Below, piece after piece: positions 11,389 to 20,392 of a stretch of DNA of 64,000 bases (within the stretch, counting starts at the first letter, position 1; each line of letters starts with the position of its first letter). Position numbers and translations under genes: made by a program. The notes under the pieces are model-generated. The model made no database searches. It was given only the letters and a program-made list of their open reading frames with translations, and was not told the DNA's origin. Source of the DNA: Tupaia tana (taxonomy: Eukaryota > Chordata > Mammalia > Scandentia > Tupaiidae); the NCBI GenBank assembly GCA_026018925.1, contig JAKSZU010000008.1, positions 11,387,626-11,451,625 on the forward strand. The letters are read 5' to 3'.

Positions 11389-11659
11389 GGGAACCAGCAG
11401 TTAGCATAATGGCTATGTCACTGGACTCCCACGTAGTCGACCGTGGTTGGAGTCCTGGACCCGGTGGCTTAAAACTCACGCCGGGCGCATGTGCGTACGT
11501 GCCCAAGATCCCGAGAGGAGAATGGAGGAGAAGGGATTGCGGCGTGACCATCCCCCCTGGGGGGTGATTTCTTGCTTTCTGTCTTTATGTCTCTCTCTGT
11601 CTGTCTGGCGAGCGCATATGCCCTATAGCGAAAATCTCTCCAAAAAAAAAAAAAAAAAA
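11389..11659 (+). repeat. tRNA-derived SINE, young long form
   Basis: Full-length plus-strand copy: head GGAACCAGCAGTTAGCATAA, B box near 11447, CpG-rich body, CT tract and A tail. It is bounded by an 11-bp perfect duplication AGTACCTATAG (11378-11388, 11660-11670). Confidence 0.93.
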
Positions 11660-11670
11660 AGTACCTATAG

Positions 11671-12455
11671 ATGGGAGGTAAAGTCGTGGAATCGACTTTC
11701 AGGGAGCTTTTTTTCTCTTCCTTTCCCTTTAAATCTGCCCCCACCACTCAAGGGTCTCCATGTCTATGGGCGTAAGCTGTGTGAATCTCACAGTTGCCAG
11801 CAATCCAACCCCGAACAGGTGGCTGTTCTCTATTCTCAGTGAAGATGTCTCCCAGCTCTCCCACCAGGGGCAGGGTGCTAGTGACGGCAGAGATAATTAA
11901 TACCTTGTGCAGTTTCCAAAAGTCTAAAACACTGTTGGGCACCAGTTGGAAATGTTAGCAGAAACAAAACCATGGTATCACATATTACCAGGGAATTCAG
12001 TGGTAGAAATGAGGATGCAGGGGACAAGGCATAACTGGATGCTTCTCAGACTTTAAGACTCTGGCAACAAGACCTCTGAAACCCCCAGTGCAGCCCCACA
12101 ATCAAAGGCTAGAATTCCTTCTACCATGTCCACCAAGTTGACCAAGCACACTTTCCTCGAGTATCTTCATTGAGGGAGTATTCTAACCAGGGTCATCTAC
12201 ATTGAGCGAATGTTAAAAGTGAAACAAAAATGCACTAAAATCAGCATGCCTGGACAATAGGCATAAACCAGGATTTCCCTGGGATAACCGAGGCGTGTTC
12301 TCTGCACCTTTAGCTCAAAGGTGGCCCATTTTGTATGTAGGTAGTTTCAAGCAGGCCCAACATTTATCTTGTCACTCCTCAAGGCTGTTCTTTATGTGGA
12401 TATCCACTTGGCTGTGTGGCACACACCATCACAACTTTAATATTTTACATGTTAT
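11671..12455. other. No recognised feature
   Basis: About 0.8 kb of unique sequence. No recognisable gene or repeat. Confidence 0.4.
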
Positions 12456-12456
12456 T

Positions 12457-12704
12457 GGGACTAGCAGTTAGCATAATGGCTATGTCGCTGGATCCCATGC
12501 AGTCAACCATGGTTTGAGTCCCGGACCTGGAAGCTTAAACTCATGTAGGGCGCAAGTGCGGCCGTGCCCAAGATCCCGAGAGGAGAACGGAGAAGGGATT
12601 GTGGCGTGGCCATCCCCCCTGGGGGGTGATTTGTCACTTTCTGTCTCTCTATCTCTGTCTTTCTGGCGAGTGCACGCACCCCGTAGCAAAAACCTCTCCA
12701 AAAA
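12457..12704 (+). repeat. tRNA-derived SINE, long form
   Basis: Plus-strand copy with head GGGACTAGCAGTTAGCATAA, B box near 12512, body and CT tract, ending AACCTCTCCAAAAAA. ATTTTACATGTTAT before it and ATTTTACATTAT after it look like the target duplication. Confidence 0.9.
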
Positions 12705-12729
12705 ATTTTACATTATCAACATTTAGAAT

Positions 12730-13195
12730 GATCTTTCTTTTATGAAACAAAATCTAAAACTTAACTCACTGGTTTTAGTGCTCTCTCTCAGCCAAGCAAA
12801 GCCAGTTTAATTCTCCAACTCATATCTGCACACATGGCATCTATTTAAATATTTAAAGATAGCTATTTGGAAGTTACTTTAAAGCTTTATTTCACTCACA
12901 GCTTCTAACATACTGTTACAGCTTTATTAAGACATTAAATGTGAAAACAACACAACACAGCAAAAAACACTTCTACAAAGCTAGACGATAGTATCAATAT
13001 ATATTTATTTACCCACTCTATTATCAGTAGAAATAACTCTGAACGATTAAAGCATATTTAAATGAAGCATATTAAAAGAAAATAAAAGAGTGTAATAATT
13101 TTAAGTACATTAAAATGGAAAACATCTAGAAAGAATGCTGGATAATAGGAAAGGCAAAGGAACAGGAAAAGTAAACTGAACATCTCTGTTAAAAC
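12730..13195. other. No recognised feature
   Basis: A+T-rich sequence of about 0.45 kb. No assignable element. Confidence 0.4.
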
Positions 13196-13204
13196 ATTGG
13201 TATG

Positions 13205-13470
13205 GGAGCCAGCAGGTGGAATAGTGGTTAAGGCACTGGATTCTCACATGGCCGACCACGGTTCAAGTCTCAGAGCCAGCAGCTTGAAATTCATGCCAGG
13301 CACATGCGCATCGTGTCCAAGGTCCTGCAAGGAGAATGGAGAAGAAGGGATTGCAGCGTGGCCATCCTCCCTGCGGGGTGATTTCTCACTCTCTCTCTCT
13401 CTGTCTTTCCGGTGAGTGCGTGTGCTCTCTGTAGCAAAAATCTCTCTCTTAAAAAAAAAAGGAAAGAAAA
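13205..13470 (+). repeat. tRNA-derived SINE, intermediate-age long form
   Basis: Head GGAGCCAGCAGGTGGAATAG with TTAAGGCACTGG, then body, CT tract and A tail. It is bounded by ACATTGGTATG / ATATTGGTATG direct repeats at about 13194 and 13471. Confidence 0.9.
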
Positions 13471-13559
13471 ATATTGGTATGATCATACAAATCAACAAGG
13501 AAAACCCCGGGACTCTGATCAGATAGTTGGCTGAATTACTGTTAAAAATGCACAAATGT

Positions 13560-14085
13560 GGACATGTAAGTTATTAGCAAGCTTGGAAAAACCGTTCAAC
13601 GTTACTAATAATCAAAGAAATGCAGATTAGAAAAATATTTTAAAAGTAATTCCAAATGCCAGAAAAGGTTTAGTGAGACATGAATTCTTATCCATTTACC
13701 AGTTGGAGAAAAATATTACAAAGTAATTTAGCAATATGTATGAAGAACCTTCATGCATGTATACAGTATTTTGATTAAGTGAATTGAAAAAAACCTTAGT
13801 TTTGTATAAAAATGTGCATGTCAGTGATATGATATTTAAAATAGGGAAAAATTGGAAGCAATATGAATATTCGGCAGTGAATGAGTGGATATATTTTCAG
13901 TGAAACAGTACATGTTGCTAGAAAATGATGTTTATGAAGTGTTTAAAAACATTAGTAAATGCTTGTTCTTACCAATGACAAAAGCACAACCAAAATTAGA
14001 AAGATTAATAAAAAATCTAACAGTATTTAAAAAGATCATGAATGGGAAATGATCCTGAAGAAACTATGTAGATAAGTTATGTTAG
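13560..14085 (+). repeat. Old L1M-type 3' end
   Basis: The order 'aatcaaagaaatgcagat', 'ggaagcaatatgaat', 'gcagtgaatgagtggat' matches the ORF2 C-terminal and 3' UTR blocks of old mammalian L1 elements in sense orientation. Many small deletions, no open frame. Confidence 0.6.
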
Positions 14086-14089
14086 ATGT

Positions 14090-14404
14090 GCTAACCCCAT
14101 AGTGCAGTGGTTAAACACTGTGTACAAGGAGCTGGGTCCCATATGGCCAACTATGGTTCAAATCCCAGCCCAGGCAGCTTGATAATATACTGTACATGTG
14201 CGTGTGTGCCCCAAATCCTGATGGGAAGGCCAATGGGAGAGAGTGGTGCTCCTTTGCTCCTACCCCTGTTAATGTGTTTGTTCTCTGGTAATAAAAATAA
14301 AAGAAGAAAGAGGAAGGAAGGAAGGAAAGAGGGAAGGAAGGAAGGAGGAGGAGAGAAAGAGAGTAAGAAAGAAACAAAGAAAGAAAGAGAAAGAAAGAAA
14401 GAGA
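14090..14404 (+). repeat. Diverged SINE plus GAAA/GGAA microsatellite
   Basis: Plus-strand SINE head near 14090 (AACCCCATAGTGCAGTGG), B-box-like GGTTCAAATCCC at 14154, ending near 14295. An uninterrupted purine tract of GGAA and GAAA units follows to 14404, probably grown from the SINE tail. Confidence 0.7.
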
Positions 14405-15090
14405 TTTACATTAACATGGCTTGCTTTTGAGTGGTGGGAATTTGTGTAAAATCTTTTTTCTCTTCTTCTGTAGTCAGAAAAAGCTTTTTAGCAAAACTGT
14501 GTGCATGTGAAGACAGTTATGGCCTCTCCATTGAACCTTCTTGCTCTTATCTAACAGGGCCAGCTCTTTTAGCTTCCCTCCAGAGGGTTCCAGATGTGGC
14601 TCTTATCCTTTGTAAGTGTGATGCTAACAACTGAATGTGACACTTTATGTTTGAGGTATTCAGTGAAGAGAGGGTTTTGCATTGCTCTCCTTCAGGATGC
14701 TGCACTAATACTAACACAATTTTTTATTTGTTTGTCGTCATCCATTCATGCTGAATTAAAGCTCTTATGTTAAATGGATCTTAGTTTTTTTCTCTGTAAC
14801 TCACCTGAGGAAGGTGATCTTGTGTGCGTTGTCAGCAGTGGCTCATTCAGACCGAGAGGGTGGAGGCAGAGAAAGGAACAGGTCTGTCTGATTAGGATGA
14901 AGAGGAATGGGCACGCTTATGAGATGCTGGGTTGGAAAAGGATGACTGCTCACCAAATTCCATGCTCCTTTCTCCCTGAAACACTTAGCTAGAGCTCTCG
15001 GCCTCCCTTACAGTTGGGCTATCAGTACTGGGGAGGAGAGATTGGTTTTAGGATCTCCCACTGATACGGAAATCCATGGGTGTTCAAGTC
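14405..15090. other. No recognised feature
   Basis: About 0.7 kb of unique sequence. Frames of about 70 codons at 14431-14634 and 14774-14992 have no recognisable relatives. Confidence 0.4.
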
Positions 15091-15094
15091 CAAA

Positions 15095-15330
15095 TAAAAT
15101 GGCCAGATTGTGGCATGGTGGTAAAATGTGTTGTTCTGTGAGGCTGACTCGCTGCCAAGGTCCAGGGTTTGCATCCAGACACCTCCGTGAGAATGCCAGG
15201 CATGTGTTTGCCCATGATCTAGGGCTGGCCGAGGTTGGGGATGGATCACAGAGTCAGGACTCTGTTGCAGATGCTTATCTTTCTCTCTCTTTCTTTTTCC
15301 CTCTTTCTCCTGCTAATAAAAACTGAAAAA
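15095..15330 (+). repeat. Diverged SINE, second family
   Basis: Head GGCCAGATTGTGGCATGG, decayed B box near 15163, CT-rich end and CTGCTAATAAAAACTG tail. Older than the dominant SINE. Confidence 0.6.
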
Positions 15331-15499
15331 ATAAATCAGTGAAATGGCATAGTATCTACATTTAATCTAAACACATCCTTCTGTATAATTTAAGTCATCT
15401 CTAGATTACTTACAAAACCTAATACAATGCAAGTGCTACGTACAGTTATTACATAACTTTTACTAATATGGTTACTAAACTATATTAGTTAGGGAATAA

Positions 15500-16235
15500 T
15501 AACAAGAAAAAGTCCATGGTTCGAATGAGTCCCCCCCAAAATTCATGTGGCTAAAATTTCATCAGCCATTGTGAAGGTATTAAGGGGGCAGAAACTTAAT
15601 CCCATTGTGGAATTAAGAGGAAGAGCCTTTGAGAAGTGATTAGGAGTGGATGAGGTCATCAGGGTGGGGCCTCAACTCAAACCCTGGTGGGTTTTGGGAC
15701 CAGCAGTTAGCGTAATGGCTATGTCGCTGGACTCCCACGTAGTCAACTGCGGTTTGAGTCCCGGACCCGGTGGCTTAAACTCACGCCGAGCGCGTGTGCG
15801 TGCGTGCCCAAGATCCCAAGAGGAGAATGGAGGAGAAGGGATTGCGGCATGCCATCCCTCCTGGGGGGTGATTTCTCACTTTCTGTCCCTCTGTCTCTCT
15901 CTGTCTGTCTGGCAAGCGCACGCCCTCTGTAGCAAAAACCTCTCCCCCCCCCAAAAAAAAAAAAAGAAACAACAACAACATAACACTGGTGGGTTTCTAA
16001 GGAGAAGAAATGAGACCAGAACAGAGGCATAAGGAAACAGATGCTTGGTCTGATCAATATCTGGTTACATGATATCCTTCTCCATGTTATCTGCCAGCAA
16101 GATCTTCACCAGATGCAACTCCTTGACCTTGAACTCTTCAAAACAAGAACTAAAAAAACCCCTATTCTTATTAATCACCCAGACTCAGGTATTTGGTTCT
16201 TAGCAACATACTCAACTAAGATTTTTCAACCAATT
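15500..16235 (+). repeat. MLT/MST-like LTR remnant
   Basis: Sense-orientation blocks 'ccaaaattcatgtggctaa', 'gaaacttaatcccattgtgg' and 'gtgattaggagtggatgaggtcat' have the pattern of mammalian MaLR-type LTRs. The antisense copies at 28.5-28.95 kb and 34.97-35.34 kb share the 'acttaatycc' core. A young SINE splits it at 15696-15985. Confidence 0.55.
15696..15985 (+). repeat. tRNA-derived SINE, young long form
   Basis: Full-length, CpG-rich plus-strand copy with head GGGACCAGCAGTTAGCGTAA. Perfect 11-bp target duplication CTGGTGGGTTT at 15684-15694 and 15986-15996. Confidence 0.93.
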
Positions 16236-16239
16236 TTTT

Positions 16240-16464
16240 TTCTTAAGGGCACAAATATTCAATAGAGAGACAGAGATAGGAAAAGTGAAAAATTACCCTC
16301 TAGGGTAGATGACCAGGCCACAGTCTCTTCTCCATTCTCCTCTTGGGATTTTGAGCACACAGGCTCGGTATGATTTCCAAGCTGTCAGGTCTGGGACTTG
16401 AACTGCAATCAGTCATGCAGGAGTCCAGAACCTTAGCCACTACACCACCTGCTTGCCTCAATAA

Positions 16465-16500
<36 letters not shown>
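16240..16500 (-). repeat. Diverged SINE with adjoining T-run
   Basis: Minus-strand SINE from about 16245 to a head ending near 16459 (GCAAGCAGGTGGTGTAGTGG on the minus strand). A pure T-run at 16468-16494 follows. Confidence 0.75.
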
Positions 16501-16501
<1 letters not shown>

Positions 16502-16769
16502 CAACCCTCAGTTTGTTGAATCTGCACATGCAGAGGACCTACTGTATTCGTAGCAAGAAACCGTCATGAGTTTGTATGTGTCAGTACATGTCAAACATTT
16601 AGCATAATCCTGGCAAACGGTCACACCTCAGTGAATCTTGGCAATCATCCTCTCATTCGCCATTGTGCCTTTAGCCCCTAGAGGAGCACCTGGTGCACAG
16701 TAGGTTATTAGTCAATATTTTTAAATAAGTGAGTGTTAGTTCAACGTTCAGTTAACTGCACTGGTCACA

Positions 16770-16982
16770 ACGAACACTTACTGAGTACTATTCCTTGGGA
16801 GGCATCGTACTAAACAAAAAACAAAGGAAACACATTCTTCTTTTTCTTATTTTATAGCTGAGCAATCTTGAGTCTTAGGTCAAATCATTATCCAAGGTCA
16901 CAAAGCTGGTGCATGGACAAGCCAGGGCAAATGCCTCGTCCTATGTCATGCAAACCACTGTGTTCCTCGCCACTTTTCTATG
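16770..16982 (+). repeat. MIR element
   Basis: Core order typical of MIR in sense orientation: 'acttactgagtactatt', then 'tattttatagctgag', then 'ccaaggtcacaaagctggt' and a final 'ccactgtgttcct'. An ancient tRNA-SINE shared by all mammals. Confidence 0.75.
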
Positions 16983-16984
16983 TT

Positions 16985-17838
16985 GCTTCCTTATTTTTTT
17001 ACATTTGATAAAGGACATATTATAGAGGCTTTAACTTAAATTTTGAAATGTAACTCAAAAAATACTTTGTTGATATATCCTACCATTTGCTAGTCTTGTT
17101 TTAAAGCTCAACAGAATGAATTCTGCTAAAACTGTCATTTCTTTGAGAGAGTGCTTCAATCTGGCATACCTTCTGTCCTCAGAGCTCTCTGACTGAGACT
17201 ACCCCTTAGGATACTTCAAGTCTCCGGTTCAGTTTTCTAGCAGGTAGTTTAGCAGAACTGTACTTCAGAGCAGTCTCCTAGTAGAGACAGCACATGTATC
17301 CAGCCAGTTGATGCTTTCTCTAGGACAAAGGCCAAAACTTTCAATTTCTGGGTTTTGGTAGCCTCTCTTCCTGATTCCTGTCAAGTGATGGTGGTTAAAA
17401 ACAAAACTGGGACTGTCAGAAAATATATGGCAAAACATTCTATGAAATTGTGCTTGAGATGAGATACCAGAGGAGCTGTAACCCAGTGTTATTTGATTTC
17501 TGCTTGTTATTAACATAAATGAACAGCTGTTAAACTCAGAGTCAATTTACAAGTTCCCTTAGTGCAGCCTGTACAATAATTGGGAAAGCTGTGACTGGCA
17601 GGGAAAGCAGACGGGTGATGCCGTTTTCCCAATGCCAGGTACACAGAGACAGTCAGAGCAAGATCCCTACACAGGGAAACCCAACAGCAGTGCTTGAGCA
17701 CCGCTGAACACAACCCATGTCTAGACCTTCACAGAAAGAGGTATGTGATAGTGGCTCAAGGTGGCCTTCGTCATAAGAGATACTGCTAAAATCAGAACAT
17801 TCTCGGATGGACTGCCAGATTGTGTAAAGAACTGTTAT
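16985..17838. other. No recognised feature
   Basis: About 0.85 kb of unique sequence. Two minus-strand frames (17265-17516, 17510-17713) have no recognised domain. Confidence 0.4.
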
Positions 17839-17841
17839 GTC

Positions 17842-18010
17842 AGGAGCTAGCAGGTGGTGTGGTGGTTAAGGAACTGGACTCCCACAGGGCCCACCACAGA
17901 TCAAGTCCTGGACCTGGCAACTTGCTCTTTTATTTTTCCTTTCTCTCTCTCTGTTTCTCTCTGGTCAAATTAAAAAATAATAACAACAAAAATAAATAAA
18001 TAAATAAATA
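17842..18010 (+). repeat. tRNA-derived SINE, short form
   Basis: Head GGAGCTAGCAGGTGGTGTGG, B-box region near 17900, then directly CT tract and CTCTGGTCAAATTAAAAAAT with an AATA tail. Same short type as 6290-6479. Confidence 0.85.
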
Positions 18011-18193
18011 ATTCTTTTAAAGAAAGAATTGTTACATTTTCACAAAAATTAGTATTTTCTTACAAATAACTAATGATCTCCTACTATTGTTGAAATGCTT
18101 TGATACTTCCATCTTAGATAGGAAGTTCAATATTGAGTGTTGGTATTGACGTAGTCCTTATTTTCAGAGACCTTAATAATAAATAAAAAGACT

Positions 18194-18440
18194 GGGGACA
18201 GCAGATGGCATAGCGGTTATGTCACTGGATACCCACATAGCCAACCACAGTTTGAGTCCCAGACTTGGTGGCTTAAAAATCATGCCAGGCATGTGTGAAT
18301 GTGTGCCCAAGATCCTAGGGATTGCAACAAGACCATTGCTCCTGGGGGGTGATTTCTCACTCACTCTCTCACTGTCTCTGTCTCTCTCTCTCTGGCAAGC
18401 ACATACGCCCTAAGGCAAAAACCTTTAAAAGAAAAAAGAA
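18194..18440 (+). repeat. tRNA-derived SINE, long form
   Basis: Plus-strand copy with head GGGACAGCAGATGGCATAGC, B box near 18248 and a shortened body, ending in CT tract and A-rich tail. Confidence 0.88.
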
Positions 18441-18585
18441 GAAAGAAAAAAATAAAAAGGCAAGATTTTATCAGCATTCTTCATGTATTCTTTGCTAGTA
18501 TATGATTGTGATACCACCTTATTGTTACGATTTATTAACAATGTTAATTATAAGGTTAGTAGCTAATACTGCTATTGTTACCAAG

Positions 18586-18713
18586 GGACTTAAAAAGTTT
18601 ATGGAAAAAAATGGAGTTAAAGTACAAGTTTATTTTGGTGCAAAAAACCTTAAATCCATGGATAATTGTTTTATAATACAAATTTTCCATGAACTTTATG
18701 AATACCCCTAGTA
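18586..18713 (+). mobile_element. ~130-bp MITE with inverted ends (family A)
   Basis: The left end GGGACTTAAAAAGTTTATGG is mirrored by the right end, whose reverse complement reads GGGGTATTCATAAAGTTCAT. The interior carries 'acaagtttattttggtgcaaaa'. Related copies occur at 24.1, 27.1, 40.7, 41.0 and 62.6 kb. The architecture is that of a non-autonomous DNA transposon. Confidence 0.7.
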
Positions 18714-18904
18714 TGTACCCAGAAACTATTTTTTAAATATAAAGTATGCTCTTTGACAATTTTCTTAATAGTGAAAGTTGTGATTATTATTATTTTTACT
18801 GTGGATGACTTGCCAACTATATTGAAAGTTATTTTTCTTCCTGATTTTGGCCAGGTCATAAGGGATTTCTATGTGGAAACTGCAAATGGCAGGAGAGCCA
18901 CTAT

Positions 18905-18955
18905 CTCAGGTTACACACACAGACACACACACGCACACTCACATGCAATGCGCAC
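18905..18955 (+). repeat. CA-rich microsatellite
   Basis: Imperfect CA dinucleotide tract (ACACACACAGACACACACAC and following). Confidence 0.85.
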
Positions 18956-19256
18956 GCTCCCCAATAGTGAGAAATAAATATTATTTCTCTCCTGTCGTTT
19001 TAAGTGGTCCACTCAGTAAGACTTGTAGATTTAATCAAGACAAAATACTAGAAAGTAGCCTGTTTTATTGACTATGCTGTCTTCATTAATTTTTTTCCTA
19101 TAATGGTAAATTTTTAAAAGATGTAATTAACTAGTTGGGACAAATGCCATGTGACTAAATAACAATTAAATTTTGTCAGAGAATACAATTGTTAACACCA
19201 AGTAGGTATAGTGAATAAAGTCCGAGTTATCATTTTTACTATTTCTTTTTTTTCTT

Positions 19257-19410
19257 TTCTTTTTTTTTGAGAGAGAGAGTTTTTCTCTAGTGTATATACA
19301 CTTGCTAGAGAAACAAAAAGTGAGAAATCACCCCCCAGGGGGGATGGCCATGCCACAATCCCTTCTCCTCCATTCACCTCGGGATTTGGGGCACTCGTGC
19401 ACACATGCCC
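19257..19410 (-). repeat. SINE, 3' part, interrupted by the ERV
   Basis: Minus-strand long-form SINE from its tail (19257) to the word ATGCCC at 19405-19410. The rest of the same SINE continues at 22818 after the retrovirus, so the SINE was present first. Confidence 0.92.
19405..19410 (-). repeat. Target-site duplication of the ERV (one side)
   Basis: ATGCCC directly before the LTR edge TG at 19411. The identical word follows the other LTR at 22812-22817. Together they restore a continuous SINE. Confidence 0.92.
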
Positions 19411-19540
19411 TGACCCAACCTGGTTCGGGTGCCACGTGTCCCGACCCGGTGGGACAGTCAAACAGGTTTCCTGAGGGAAGGAGTGAGAGCCGGAACAAGC
19501 GGCACAGTGTCACAGCTCGGAGACGACACAGTGTCGTCTG

Positions 19541-19546
19541 TTTATT
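19541..19546 (-). promoter_or_regulatory. Polyadenylation signal in 3' LTR
   Basis: AATAAA on the minus strand. It lies downstream of the TATA box, as expected at the end of R. The same signal is at 22326-22331 in the 5' LTR. Confidence 0.75.
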
Positions 19547-19858
19547 GTGGGCAGCATGGTACAGCACGGAGACGACGCAGTGTTACAACTCTTTAGGGTC
19601 ACGTCGTCTGTTGTGAGCAGCACGGAGACGACGCAGTGTCACAACTCTTCAGGCTCGTCTGGAGACGATGTAGTGTTACAACTCTTCAGGGTCGTCTGGA
19701 GACTGTGCGGTGTTTCAGCTCTGCAGGCTCTCCAGGGTCGTCTGGAGACTGTGCAGTATTTCAGCTCTGCAGGCTCTCCAGGGTCGTCGTCTTCCTGGTC
19801 TTCTGTGTTGTCTTCGCTGTCTTCCCGGTCGTCTGGCTATTGTGGGCCAGGCATGGTG

Positions 19859-19866
19859 CTTATATA
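19859..19866 (-). promoter_or_regulatory. TATA box in 3' LTR
   Basis: TATATAAG on the minus strand, preceded upstream by several CCAAT boxes. Its twin lies at 22598-22605 in the 5' LTR. Confidence 0.75.
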
Positions 19867-20074
19867 CACATTGGTGGATGGCAAAGGTGGGTTATGATTG
19901 GTTGCAAATGGTGGGCCGTGATTGGTTGTAAGCAGTGGGTTACGATTGGTTGCTTTTGGACCAATCATGAGGTGCCAGATATGCAAATCTGAGGGATTTC
20001 TAGTGACCAATCATGGCAATTGTTTGCTCTCTGAGAAACCTCAGCAGACTCGCTGTTGCGCAGCCTCCCACATA

Positions 20075-20086
20075 TCCCCCTTCTCT
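20075..20086 (-). promoter_or_regulatory. Polypurine tract
   Basis: Minus strand AGAGAAGGGGGA lies two bases upstream of the 3' LTR start. It would prime plus-strand DNA synthesis in retroviral reverse transcription. Confidence 0.88.
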
Positions 20087-20392
20087 GTTTTGAGAGATGA
20101 GGTAAAGGCCTGGGGGAATCGTGCCTGTCTTAGGTTGGAGTCGTGTATAGAACCATAAGTCCATTCTTACCCGTCATTGGAGAGTCCCATAGCTATGATG
20201 GGCCTCCTGTCTTAGGTGGAAGGACTGAACAGTTATTGGGTTCATCAGACTCTCTTACCCGTCTTTGGCTAACCGATTCAGCGCCTCAGGCGAGACCAGT
20301 ATAGGGGTGTTGGTCTTCCATAAGTGAGTCAATTTGTTGTTTGAGGAATGACATGCGCCTATTAAATATAACAGGTCCCAGTAAGCAAACAA
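20087..20392 (-). pseudogene. env: Env TM tail, out of frame
   Basis: Minus-strand sequence downstream of the stop of the fused frame. The hydrophobic membrane-spanning segment and start of a cytoplasmic tail of the Env TM subunit can be read here and up to about 20455, but in a different frame from the upstream ectodomain. A frameshift near 20455-20470 therefore separates them, and the fused product ends in about 20 unrelated residues. No intact Env can be made. Confidence 0.6.

Larger units (their letters stand above)
19411..20072 (-). repeat. 3' LTR of the ERV (662 bp)
   Basis: On the minus strand it starts TGTGGGAGGCTGCGCAACAG and ends CCAGGTTGGGTCA, so it has TG...CA termini. It is 46 bp longer than the 5' LTR because a 46-bp unit (TCTGGAGACTGTGC...CTCCAGGGTCG on the plus strand) is present twice between 19739 and 19785. 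Several CCAAT motifs lie in U3 (ATTGGTTG words at about 19898-19950, plus strand), with a TATA box at 19859-19866 and AATAAA at 19541-19546. The TATA-to-AATAAA distance of ~310 bp implies a long R region made largely of related ~40-bp repeats. Confidence 0.93.
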
